Positions 1 through 6,390 are shown, numbered from the stretch's first letter. The stretch is DNA of 6,549 nt from an uncultured Verrucomicrobiota bacterium (GCA_946615275.1 CAMOHV010000065.1:1-6549); one strand, 5' to 3'. Notes: generated from the sequence alone by a model not told the origin. Translations and numbers: made by a program.

Positions 1-469
1 GCACCATCAGGAGGCGATGCGCCTTCTCGATCTGCTCGGGATGCTCCTTCTTGAGGGCCGCGAGCTGGTAGATGGTGTTGAAGAGCATCTTCTGGATGCC
101 GCAGCGGGAGTAGAGTTCGTCGGCGGAGATCGCCGCGTCCACAAGCGCGTCCGCGCCCTCGGTGCGGGCGTCGCGGTAGGCCACCATGTCGGAGCATGGG
201 AGGCCGCGGTCGTCGAGCAGGACGAAGTCCACGCCCCAGGTGTCGATGCCGATCGTGGCGGGGATCTTGCCGATCTCCTTGCACTTGGCGACGCCCTGCA
301 GCACGCTGCGGGCGAGCGCCTGGTGGTCCCAGCAGTCGTGCCCGTCCTTGCGGACCTGCGAGTTGTCGAAGCGGAACACCTCCTCGAGGATCATCTTCCC
401 GTCTTCGAGGTGGCCGAGGATGTGGCGTCCCGAGGACGCCCCGATGTCTATTGCGAGATGGTAGGTCAT
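1..469 (-). CDS. rhaB: Rhamnulokinase (L-rhamnulose kinase), N-terminal part, runs off the window
   Basis: Cytoplasmic FGGY-family sugar kinase that phosphorylates L-rhamnulose with ATP to L-rhamnulose-1-phosphate, the second step of L-rhamnose catabolism. Only the first 156 residues are present; the gene continues beyond position 1. The N-terminal phosphate-binding loop is seen as AIDIGASSGR (residues 6-15). GIDTWGVDFVLLD (74-86), VAYRDART (96-103) and the stretch CGIQKMLFNTIYQLAAL (123-139) match E. coli RhaB closely as I remember it, and distinguish it from xylulokinase or glycerol kinase. The start ATG at 469 is chosen because the family N-terminus begins about five residues before the AIDIGASSGR loop; it has a weak AAGG at 480-477, seven bases upstream. 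It lies 21 bases after the stop of a truncated DUF4160 gene and downstream of rhaT on the same strand, which supports a rhamnose operon. Frame is open to the window edge. Confidence 0.96.
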   Translation of the reverse strand, partial: MTYHLAIDIGASSGRHILGHLEDGKMILEEVFRFDNSQVRKDGHDCWDHQALARSVLQGVAKCKEIGKIPATIGIDTWGVDFVLLDDRGLPCSDMVAYRDARTEGADALVDAAISADELYSRCGIQKMLFNTIYQLAALKKEHPEQIEKAHRLLMV

Positions 470-490
470 GGCATTGCCTTGCTTTCTTTT

Positions 491-592
491 TTATTCGATG
501 AACGAAATCGTGTTGAATTTAAGCTCAAGCGGAACACCTTCGTTGATCCAAAAGAAAATCACATAGTTGCCGATTTTAAAAACCCGCGGCAT
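491..592 (-). pseudogene. Truncated DUF4160-family gene (33 codons, 5' end only)
   Basis: A short ORF beginning MPRVFKIGNYVIFFWINEGV and ending at a TAA at 491-493. From memory, the start resembles the N-terminus of DUF4160 proteins, which typically read MPxxxKIGxYxxFFWxNEGxPLEP followed by a HVHV-like motif and about 60 further residues. Here the similarity holds up to PLE (residues 21-23), then breaks into LKFNTISFIE and stop; the HVHV motif and the rest of the domain are absent in all frames before rhaB. The ATG at 592 lies inside the 3' end of the upstream 89-residue gene (17-base overlap) and has its own GGAGG at 605-601, eight bases upstream, so it looks translationally coupled. DUF4160 genes are often found as the partner of another small gene (for example DUF2442) and are suspected toxin-antitoxin-like modules; that function is unproven. 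I read this as a gene remnant left by a deletion or insertion junction near 523. A functional 33-residue peptide cannot be excluded. Confidence 0.68.
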
Positions 593-845
593 TCTCGAAC
601 CCTCCGTTTTGCGCGTAGCGCATGATCAAAGGCTTCCCACGTTGAATCAACTCCTGGAAATTTGCGATCTCGGTGGGAGAAAAACCTTCAACCTCCACCC
701 AGCGCAAATCTGGAAGGCGGCATTTTGCGGAATGGAATCCGCCCTCGACAGGCTTCTCGATGCAGACTTCGACGCATCCACTCTCGTCCATTTCGGAATG
801 GACGATCTCCGTGTCGTCTTCAAGCGTTAGAAACGGATAGAGCAT
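576..845 (-). CDS. Small conserved-looking hypothetical protein (89 aa), partner of a DUF4160 remnant
   Basis: I do not recognise a characterised function. The protein starts MLYPFLTLEDDTEIVHSEMD and ends GGFENAAGF; it is acidic, has no signal peptide or membrane segment, and looks cytoplasmic. The pattern of a short MLYPxxTLxDxTEIxHS start, an internal W followed by EGFS (residues about 49-56), and a C-terminus overlapping an ATGCC-type DUF4160 start agrees with my memory of small gut-bacterial proteins encoded directly before DUF4160 genes; this is recollection, not a search. The start at 845 has GGGGTGG just upstream, and lies 21 bases after the rhaT stop. Its 3' end overlaps the DUF4160 remnant by 17 bases. 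Base composition here is less GC-rich than in rhaT and rhaB, and the gene has no obvious part in rhamnose use, so it may be an inserted cassette. It could be an antitoxin-like or regulatory partner; unproven. Confidence 0.7.
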   Translation of the reverse strand: MLYPFLTLEDDTEIVHSEMDESGCVEVCIEKPVEGGFHSAKCRLPDLRWVEVEGFSPTEIANFQELIQRGKPLIMRYAQNGGFENAAGF

Positions 846-866
846 AAATCCACCCCGAAATCAGAA

Positions 867-1931
867 TCACATCTTGGCGACGGCGGTAACAACGATGGAC
901 GCGGCGAGGATCAGAAGGCCGGTCACGAGCAGACCGCGCGTCTTGCCGCCCGTCCCCTTCCATTCGCCGAGAAACACGCCGAGCAGCGACGAGAACAGCA
1001 CGCTTGCGCCCATGAGGATGGCGAAGCCTACATACGCCATGTCGCCGCACAGCGGCTCTCCGATCTTGAGGAAGGCGAACTGGCACGCCCAGATGACGCC
1101 CGCGAGACCCGACCAGAAGATAACACCAAGGCCGGCCGGCGAAGCCGCCTTCGCGTAGTCGCCGAACGTCTTGTTCTTTGCGTTCATGCAGAAGCACCAG
1201 CAAAGGTTGACGAGGAAGCCACCCCACAGCACCACGACCAGCACGGGCATGCCGACCCACCAGTCGCCTGTGTTCACAGACTTGGCGAGCGCGTCCATCG
1301 AGCACCGCGCGCCCGAGGCGTCCGTCCACCAGCCGTTCTGCAGACCGAAGTTCATGCACCCGGAGAACACGCCGCTGATGCAGGCGACGAGAACACCCTT
1401 CTTGAAGTTGAACTCTGCGACGGCCTTCCTCTTCTCCTCCTCGGGAAGCTCAGCCTCCTTCGACTTGCCCGCGAGGCCCACGAAAACGATGCCGACGAGC
1501 GACAGCGCGACGCCGCCCAGCGTGATCAGAGCGGCTGAATCCTTGACGAGATCGCCCGCCTTGCCCTGCAGGATCGGCGGAATGAGCGTGCCCGTGGCGG
1601 AGCAGAGTCCGCAGCCGATCGCGAGGCCGAGGCCAACGCCCAGATAGCGGATCATCAGCCCCCACGTGAGACCGCCGATTCCCCACAACGCGCCATAGCC
1701 GGCACAGCCCAACAGCGTTCCTGTCGGCGTCTTCGCGAACACGCCGCAGATATCCGGCACCGTAGCGAACGCGAGGGCCGCGGGAAACACGACCAGCCCG
1801 ACCACGGCGTAGATGAACCAGTAGCTTTCATACGCCCAGCCCTTCACCTTCCTGAACGGCACGGCGAACACTGCGCCCGCGAAGCCGCCCAGCGCGAATA
1901 TCAGCGATCCCAGAAGTGGATTGGAACTCAT
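867..1931 (-). CDS. rhaT: L-rhamnose:proton symporter, RhaT family
   Basis: Inner-membrane sugar:H+ symporter of the RhaT family (drug/metabolite transporter superfamily), bringing L-rhamnose (or L-lyxose-like sugars) into the cell. The 354-residue length is close to the 344 of E. coli RhaT. Matching blocks include AVFAVPFRKVKGWAYESYW (residues 20-38), YGALWGIGGLTWGLMIRYLG (79-98), EFNFKKGVLVACISGVFSG (173-191), VNLCWCF (241-247) and a C-terminal LGEWKGTG (321-328) followed by the last helix, all in the E. coli order. About ten hydrophobic segments are visible, with a charged cytoplasmic loop around 155-177. The frame is open further upstream to 2096, but that extension lies inside the MBL gene and is arginine-rich junk; the ATG at 1931 has AAGGAG at 1942-1937, five bases away. 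It is 28 bases downstream of the MBL stop and upstream of rhaB, fitting one operon. Exact sugar preference is inferred from the family and from rhaB. Confidence 0.95.
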   Translation of the reverse strand: MSSNPLLGSLIFALGGFAGAVFAVPFRKVKGWAYESYWFIYAVVGLVVFPAALAFATVPDICGVFAKTPTGTLLGCAGYGALWGIGGLTWGLMIRYLGVGLGLAIGCGLCSATGTLIPPILQGKAGDLVKDSAALITLGGVALSLVGIVFVGLAGKSKEAELPEEEKRKAVAEFNFKKGVLVACISGVFSGCMNFGLQNGWWTDASGARCSMDALAKSVNTGDWWVGMPVLVVVLWGGFLVNLCWCFCMNAKNKTFGDYAKAASPAGLGVIFWSGLAGVIWACQFAFLKIGEPLCGDMAYVGFAILMGASVLFSSLLGVFLGEWKGTGGKTRGLLVTGLLILAASIVVTAVAKM

Positions 1932-1959
1932 TTCAACTCCTTTTTTCCTTGTTTTGACT

Positions 1960-3252
1960 TCAGCTCTTGAACGACATCTTCCCGCGCACGGCCATGGACT
2001 CGTCGGCGGCGGAGAGGAACGTAAGCGAATACGTCTCGCCGCCCGGCGGGACGTCCACCACCACATGCGCCCCCTCGAACACCTCTTGGGCGACATCTGC
2101 GAGCCAGGGCTTGCCGGCGTCCTCGCGGCGGCGCTCCGCCGGGAACACCGTCGGGCAGAGAAGACGGTCCCCGGGGTAGGTATCGCGGTCTGCGAGACGC
2201 GCCATCACCGGGGCGACGGCGTGCAGCTGGTCCCACACGCAGAACATCCACACTCGCGCCTGGAGCGCTCCTACGAGCCGCTTCGGCATGGAATAGTGCC
2301 CGTGGTGGTTCACCTTCGCGATGTTCACGGGATCGACCGCCTCGGCGAGAGCGTCCTCGATCTCGAACGGCGGGAGCCCGCCGCCCTGGCGCAGCCTGTC
2401 GGAGAAGTCGCCCGCCGTGAAGAACGAGAACTTGCCGTAGCGGAACACCATGCCAAGGCTCATCCCGTTCTCGTTCAGCCTCTTAGCCTTGAGGTGCCCG
2501 GCGTAGAGATTGCGGATGGAGCCGTCCTTGAGGAGTATCTTCCCGTTGGCCGTGATGTTCTTCACGCTGAAGCCGGGGCAGGCGGCGGCGTCCTTGAGAG
2601 GGACGATCTGGTCCGTAGCGCCTAGGCGGAACTTCTCGATCTGCAGGTTGTCGCGCTTCTGGAGCCATGCATAGAGCCTCTTCATGTGCTCGAGCTCAGA
2701 GTCCACACCGTCCACGAGGGGGATGGGGTCGTTGTAGTCTGGCCAGCCGCGGTCGATCGCGCGCGCGAAGCGGAGGCGCTCGGCGGCCAGCGCGAATCCG
2801 CTGCGGGCGCACGGCGCGGCCCAGAGCGGGCTGTTCTCCTTGCCGCGCGAACGGGTCTGCCAGTTGGGCGTGCCGCAGTGGTCGGCGTGGAAATGGGAGA
2901 GAAGCATGTAGTCAACGGCGTTCTTCGCGGGATTGACGCGCTCGACGTATCTTGCGATCCAGTCGCCCGCGAGCCGGCCTGGATTGGGCAGGACGGGGAC
3001 GGAGAGGTTCAGGCGCGTCAGCGCGGCATGGTCGCCGCAGTCAAGCAGCATGGTCGTGCCGTCGGGGAAGATGAGGAACATCGACTCCGCGACCCCCGTG
3101 TGTATGAAGTGGATCTGGAAGTGTCCCTTTGTCCATCCGCTCCACGCCTTGCCGACGGCGGACGAGGCTGCCGCCTCGGCCCATGCGCTGCGGCCCGCCG
3201 CCGCCCACATCCCGGCCATCATGCCAATCTGCAGAAAGTCTCTTCTGTTCAT
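1960..3252 (-). CDS. Tat-signal metallo-beta-lactamase-fold hydrolase (ComEC/Rec2-like MBL domain)
   Basis: A 430-residue exported MBL-fold protein of unknown substrate. It begins MNRRDFLQIGMMAGMWAAAG, a twin-arginine (RR-x-F-L) signal with a hydrophobic stretch and a likely cleavage after AWA (residue 25). The domain then shows a first strand and loop (QIHFIHTGVAESMFLIFPDG, 46-65), LLLDCGDH (68-75), the metal-binding LSHFHADHCG (118-127; H120, H122, D124, H125), FTAGDFS (278-284; D282) and VNHHGHYS (314-321; H316/H317). These are the usual zinc ligands, so the site looks intact. The spacing resembles ComEC-type MBL domains, but the canonical DVGQGD motif is replaced by HTGVAES, and no ComEC membrane domain is present. 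The start at 3252 has AGGAG at 3263-3259, six bases upstream, and lies 14 bases after the preceding stop. Its place between a secreted glycosidase and a rhamnose transporter suggests a role on extracytoplasmic glycan breakdown products, such as ester or lactone hydrolysis; this is inference. Confidence 0.88.
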   Translation of the reverse strand: MNRRDFLQIGMMAGMWAAAGRSAWAEAAASSAVGKAWSGWTKGHFQIHFIHTGVAESMFLIFPDGTTMLLDCGDHAALTRLNLSVPVLPNPGRLAGDWIARYVERVNPAKNAVDYMLLSHFHADHCGTPNWQTRSRGKENSPLWAAPCARSGFALAAERLRFARAIDRGWPDYNDPIPLVDGVDSELEHMKRLYAWLQKRDNLQIEKFRLGATDQIVPLKDAAACPGFSVKNITANGKILLKDGSIRNLYAGHLKAKRLNENGMSLGMVFRYGKFSFFTAGDFSDRLRQGGGLPPFEIEDALAEAVDPVNIAKVNHHGHYSMPKRLVGALQARVWMFCVWDQLHAVAPVMARLADRDTYPGDRLLCPTVFPAERRREDAGKPWLADVAQEVFEGAHVVVDVPPGGETYSLTFLSAADESMAVRGKMSFKS

Positions 3253-3266
3253 GTTGCGCTCCTATC

Positions 3267-3617
3267 TCAGAATGATTGCCATGCCCAAGGGAATGGATTC
3301 CCGTCGATGTGGCCCGTCCCCGCGCCCGCCGTGAATTCCACTCCGTTCAGCAGATGGTCCGCCGGCAGATCGTTTTCCGCATACTTGCCGCTGAGGAACA
3401 GTCTGAGCCTCGAGTCGAAGATGTTCGACGGCGGCGCAACCTTGGTATAGTAGTTCAAGGGATCGGAAAAATGCACATGGTCGCCGGAATAGCCGGGCGA
3501 GAACGCATACGTCGTGACGGCGCCGCCTTGGCGCGGCACGAGCGCGATTGCCGCCGCAAACGCAAGGGCTGCGGCGCAGCCGGCATGATGCGCTCCGTTC
3601 TTCACCTGGTACTGCAT
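3267..3617 (-). CDS. Short secreted protein with one possible autotransporter-type beta-strand repeat; perhaps a truncated gene
   Basis: A 116-residue protein with no assigned function. The first 33 residues look like a Sec signal peptide: a basic/His-rich start, a hydrophobic AAALAFAAAIALV core (residues 15-27) and a GGA cleavage site. The mature part is short (about 83 residues), has no cysteines or obvious catalytic motif, and is rich in aromatic and small residues. The segment ENDLPADHLLNGVEFTAGAG (81-100) followed by GHIDGNPF (102-109) resembles the autotransporter-associated beta-strand repeats common in PVC-group secreted proteins (ND.PAG...L..ItF..GAG.f.l.GNp.). Such proteins normally carry many repeats; here the frame stops seven residues later (PWAWQSF). 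The start is well supported by AAGGAGG at 3631-3625, seven bases before the ATG and 22 bases after the GH31 stop. It may be the 5' stump of a large autotransporter-like gene or a genuine small secreted protein. Confidence 0.72.
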   Translation of the reverse strand: MQYQVKNGAHHAGCAAALAFAAAIALVPRQGGAVTTYAFSPGYSGDHVHFSDPLNYYTKVAPPSNIFDSRLRLFLSGKYAENDLPADHLLNGVEFTAGAGTGHIDGNPFPWAWQSF

Positions 3618-3639
3618 GGCTCTGCCTCCTTGTGCCGTA

Positions 3640-6003
3640 TCATCTTGAAAGCTTGAATTCGCAGCCGGCGGGGCCGACCTCCACGGGGCCTACGGCGAAC
3701 GTCTTCGCCGCCTCGTCCCAGACGCCTTCCGCCGCCTTGCCCGCCGCCGTCGCCGACGCCGGCTTCGCGGCAAGCCCGTGGACGCGCAGCGTCACGGAAC
3801 GCGTCGGCGCGCCCTTGAAGCCGCCCGCGCGCTTCCCCATCGTCACCGTGACCTCCTTGCCGGAATCGGCGAGCGTGAGCGGAATCCTCGCGCCGGCGCC
3901 CTTCTCGTATGCGAGCGTAACGCCGTCGTCCTCGTAGAGTTCGCTCTCGCCGCTGGCGCCCGCGTACGCCTCGAGGACAAGCTCCTTGTTCCACCCGGCG
4001 TCGATGCACTCCACCTCCGGCCAGGTGGGGACCACCGCGCCGGCCTTCACGTACAGCGCTCCGCCCCACTGCGGCGTGACCTCCACCGGCCTCTTCGCGG
4101 GCCCCTTCACAAGCTCGTCCGTGCGCCACTCGTACCAGCCGCCATCCGGAATCGTCGCCTCCTCGGTGAACGCCGCCACGAGAAGGTTCGGCCCGAGCAT
4201 GTAGGAGGTCTTGCACGTATCGTACTCCGGCACGTCCGGATACGCGAACGGCAGCGAGCGCAGCACCGGCCAGCCGGTGCGGTTCGCCTCGGCGGCGGCG
4301 GTGTAGATGTACGGGATCAGGCGGTAGCGCAGCTTCAGGTAGCCGCGGAAGGCGTCGAGGCCCGCCTTGCGCTGGTACCACGGCTGGTGCCAGTACGCCC
4401 AGTTGTTCTGCTGGCTCCACGTCTGGAGCATGCCGAAGTGGAGCGACTTCGAGCTGAATATGCCCATGTCGCAGCTCTGGTTCGCGTGCCCGCTCATGCC
4501 AAGGTTCAGGAGCGAGGCGCACGGCTTCTCGCCGCCGCCGGTGTCGCCGGCCCACGTCGCCACGAACTGCTGCACCCCCGCGTATCCGCCTGCGGAGTAC
4601 ACCATAGAGCGCCTGCGCGTGTACTCCTCGTATCCGCGCGACATCTGCTTGTCGTACACGAGCGGATACATGTTGTGGTTCTCCTCGTTAGACGCCCCGT
4701 TCGCCCACTTCCTGTTCGGAACGCCGTTCCAGTCCGTCACCTGGCAGGAGCCGTCGAGCTTGAAGCACTGCACGCCCTGGTCCACGAACTTCTTCAGATG
4801 CTCGAACCACGGCTGATCGCCCTCCTTGAACTGCCCCTCCTTCGCGCCCAGCTTCGTGTACATGCCCTTGCGCGCGCCGACGAGCCGCGGATCCTTGACC
4901 TCGCCAGTGATGCGGTCGTCCTCCCACGTCTCCGTCACGTTGTCCGGGATGTCGGGCTTCAATCCGAACTTCCGCGCCATGCCCGCCGCGCACTGCTCCT
5001 CGTAGCGGAACAGGTCGTATCTCACGCACAGCCAGAGAGAAAGCTTGAAGCCCATGCGGTTCAGTGCGCCCACGAACGTATGGCCGCCCTTCGGCGACCA
5101 GTAGGGGAATATGAACTTCTTCGGATCCCACGCCTTGAACGTGGTGCTGTCGTAGAACTTCTCCATCCAGCCGGGCTCGAGCCCGATGACGTCGCAGGGG
5201 AGGTCGCGGTCGCGGAACTCGCGCGCCTCGTCGAGAAGCTTGAACATGTCGACGTTCTCGTTGCATACGAACGTGAACCCGTATCCGAACGCAGGCAGCA
5301 TCTTCGGCCGCCCGGTCAGCTGCGTGTAGACGTCGAGGATGGCGCGGTAGTCCGCCCCCGCGAAGATGTAGAAGTCCAGCTCGCCCTCGGGCGCCGTGCA
5401 CACCATCGCGGAGGCGTCGCCCAGCCCCACGTCGAAGAAGTTGCGCCACGTCGTGTTCATCAGGACACCCCATCCCCGCGACGATATCGCCATCGGCATC
5501 GGTATGTAGCTGTTCACGTTCTTCACCCATATCTCGTACTTCCCGGGGCGGCGCTGGATGTTATCGCGGCTCACGTCGCCCAGGCCGTATATCCGCTCTC
5601 CCTCGACGAGCGGGAACCGCACCCTGTACCCCTTCCCTTCGAGCTTCGCCTCTATGGCGAGATCCGCCTTCGACACGGCCGACCTGAAGCGCAGCGCACC
5701 CGTCGTGGCGTCCACCGCCACTTCGCCTGCGGCCGTCTTGACGGACGTCGCCGTCCTCTCGCACACAACGGACGGCCAGTCGCGCTTCAGTATCCCGTAG
5801 CGGTTCAGGCCGCTCTCGGTCCACGCGCCGTCCTTCGCCACGCGCACGCGGAAGAGATTGGCGGCAAGCGGGTCCACGCGGACGTCTCCGGCCGCGGACT
5901 TCACGACCAAGGCGCCCGTCCCCACGGGAAGGCGATCCTGCCACCCCGCCTTGGCGGACGCGACCGCAAGCAGCGCCACTAACGCCGCCAGGCCCATCCG
6001 CAT
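3640..6003 (-). CDS. Secreted glycoside hydrolase family 31 alpha-glycosidase
   Basis: A 787-residue exported retaining alpha-glycosidase, probably periplasmic or extracellular. The signal peptide is MRMGLAALVALLAVASAKA with cleavage after AKA (residue 19). An N-terminal beta-sandwich (about 25-225) includes YGLGDVS (139-145) and GWGVLMNTTWRN (177-188). The TIM barrel (about 236-565) opens with AFGYGFTF (238-245) and holds DVIGLEPGWM (271-280), DPKKFIFP (293-300), the likely nucleophile D417 in CFKLDGSC (413-420), and the likely acid/base D487 in ATWAGDTGGG (482-491). A C-terminal beta-sandwich is followed by a DUF5110-like region with LYEDDGVTLAYEKG (689-702). Family members act on alpha-linked Glc, Xyl, Gal, GalNAc or sulfoquinovose; the substrate cannot be told here. 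The frame also has an ATG at 6048 (15 extra residues, AAAGG at 6059-6055), but the ATG at 6003 has AGGAAGG at 6017-6011 and gives a normal signal peptide, so I prefer it. It is the first gene of the putative operon. Confidence 0.93.
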   Translation of the reverse strand: MRMGLAALVALLAVASAKAGWQDRLPVGTGALVVKSAAGDVRVDPLAANLFRVRVAKDGAWTESGLNRYGILKRDWPSVVCERTATSVKTAAGEVAVDATTGALRFRSAVSKADLAIEAKLEGKGYRVRFPLVEGERIYGLGDVSRDNIQRRPGKYEIWVKNVNSYIPMPMAISSRGWGVLMNTTWRNFFDVGLGDASAMVCTAPEGELDFYIFAGADYRAILDVYTQLTGRPKMLPAFGYGFTFVCNENVDMFKLLDEAREFRDRDLPCDVIGLEPGWMEKFYDSTTFKAWDPKKFIFPYWSPKGGHTFVGALNRMGFKLSLWLCVRYDLFRYEEQCAAGMARKFGLKPDIPDNVTETWEDDRITGEVKDPRLVGARKGMYTKLGAKEGQFKEGDQPWFEHLKKFVDQGVQCFKLDGSCQVTDWNGVPNRKWANGASNEENHNMYPLVYDKQMSRGYEEYTRRRSMVYSAGGYAGVQQFVATWAGDTGGGEKPCASLLNLGMSGHANQSCDMGIFSSKSLHFGMLQTWSQQNNWAYWHQPWYQRKAGLDAFRGYLKLRYRLIPYIYTAAAEANRTGWPVLRSLPFAYPDVPEYDTCKTSYMLGPNLLVAAFTEEATIPDGGWYEWRTDELVKGPAKRPVEVTPQWGGALYVKAGAVVPTWPEVECIDAGWNKELVLEAYAGASGESELYEDDGVTLAYEKGAGARIPLTLADSGKEVTVTMGKRAGGFKGAPTRSVTLRVHGLAAKPASATAAGKAAEGVWDEAAKTFAVGPVEVGPAGCEFKLSR

Positions 6004-6071
6004 GGCATGACCTTCCTGCTTGACCCCACCAGACAAATTCAAGGACATCTTCGACCTTTCTCGATTTCAAT

Positions 6072-6100
6072 GCGACCATGCGCGCCACGGCGCATGTCGC
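6072..6100 (-). promoter_or_regulatory. Strong leader hairpin just upstream of the GH31 start
   Basis: Reading the minus strand, GCGAC + ATGCGC pairs with GCGCAT + GTCGC across a six-base CGTGGC loop, giving an 11-base-pair stem with a single G bulge. It ends 12 bases before the AAAGG ribosome-binding site of the upstream ATG (6048). No U-run follows, so it is not an intrinsic terminator. It may stabilise the transcript or affect translation of the GH31 gene; it could also be a protein-binding inverted repeat in DNA. Confidence 0.5.
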
Positions 6101-6255
6101 CACCCTCGGCACAACCGCCCAAACGATACAGTTCAGCCGTCTAGGCAGGCCCGAGGCAATTTTTAGACCCTTTTTCGTGGCAGCCGCAGCTCAAGCCACC
6201 CGACCTGAAACAATCCGCATAACTGCAAAAACACAATCAAGGCGTCCGCAATGCA

Positions 6256-6285
6256 AGTATAGCAAATTTCCCTCCATGGATGCAA
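6256..6285 (-). promoter_or_regulatory. Candidate sigma70-type promoter with extended -10 for the GH31-rhaT-rhaB operon
   Basis: On the minus strand the sequence reads TTGCAT (6285-6280), an 18-base spacer, then TATACT (6261-6256). The bases TGC directly before the -10 make an extended TGnTATACT element, which can offset the weak -35 (three of six matches). The spacer contains an 8-base palindrome TCCATGGA (6280-6273) that could be an operator half or full site. Transcription would begin near 6249 and leave a leader of about 245 bases before the GH31 start. Direction and position fit the operon; no factor is identified. Confidence 0.45.
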
Positions 6286-6361
6286 GCGAGAAATGTATAT
6301 GCGGGCACAGCAGACTGCGAGGACGGCCTCCACACAGGCTGCGTCGGACGTCTCGTCGTAC

Positions 6362-6390
6362 AATATACAATGATTGACTTGTGGGCGTGA
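6362..6390 (-). promoter_or_regulatory. Alternative upstream promoter candidate
   Basis: On the minus strand TTCACG (6391-6386 region; four of six matches to the -35 consensus) is followed after 18 bases by TATATT (6367-6362; five of six matches to the -10). It lies upstream of the extended -10 candidate and would give a leader of about 350 bases. It has no TG extension. Chance matches are likely in this AT-richer stretch, so this is a weaker call. Confidence 0.25.

Noticed and set aside
17..625. A 202-codon plus-strand frame at the left end
   Set aside because: Antisense to rhaB and the DUF4160 remnant; the minus-strand translations match known families and this one does not.
1932..2096. 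Upstream extension of the RhaT frame to an ATG at 2096
   Set aside because: The 55 extra residues are Arg/Ser/Pro-rich, lie inside the MBL coding sequence, and the ATG at 1931 has a strong AAGGAG and begins at the family's usual N-terminus.
2686..3450. A 254-codon plus-strand frame
   Set aside because: Shadow of the MBL gene and the small secreted protein gene; no motifs, and both minus-strand genes have good ribosome-binding sites.
3778..5982. A 734-codon open frame on the plus strand
   Set aside because: It is antisense to the GH31 gene, rich in R, A, L, V and H as expected from a high-GC shadow frame, and shows no domain motif; the minus strand carries clear GH31 motifs throughout.
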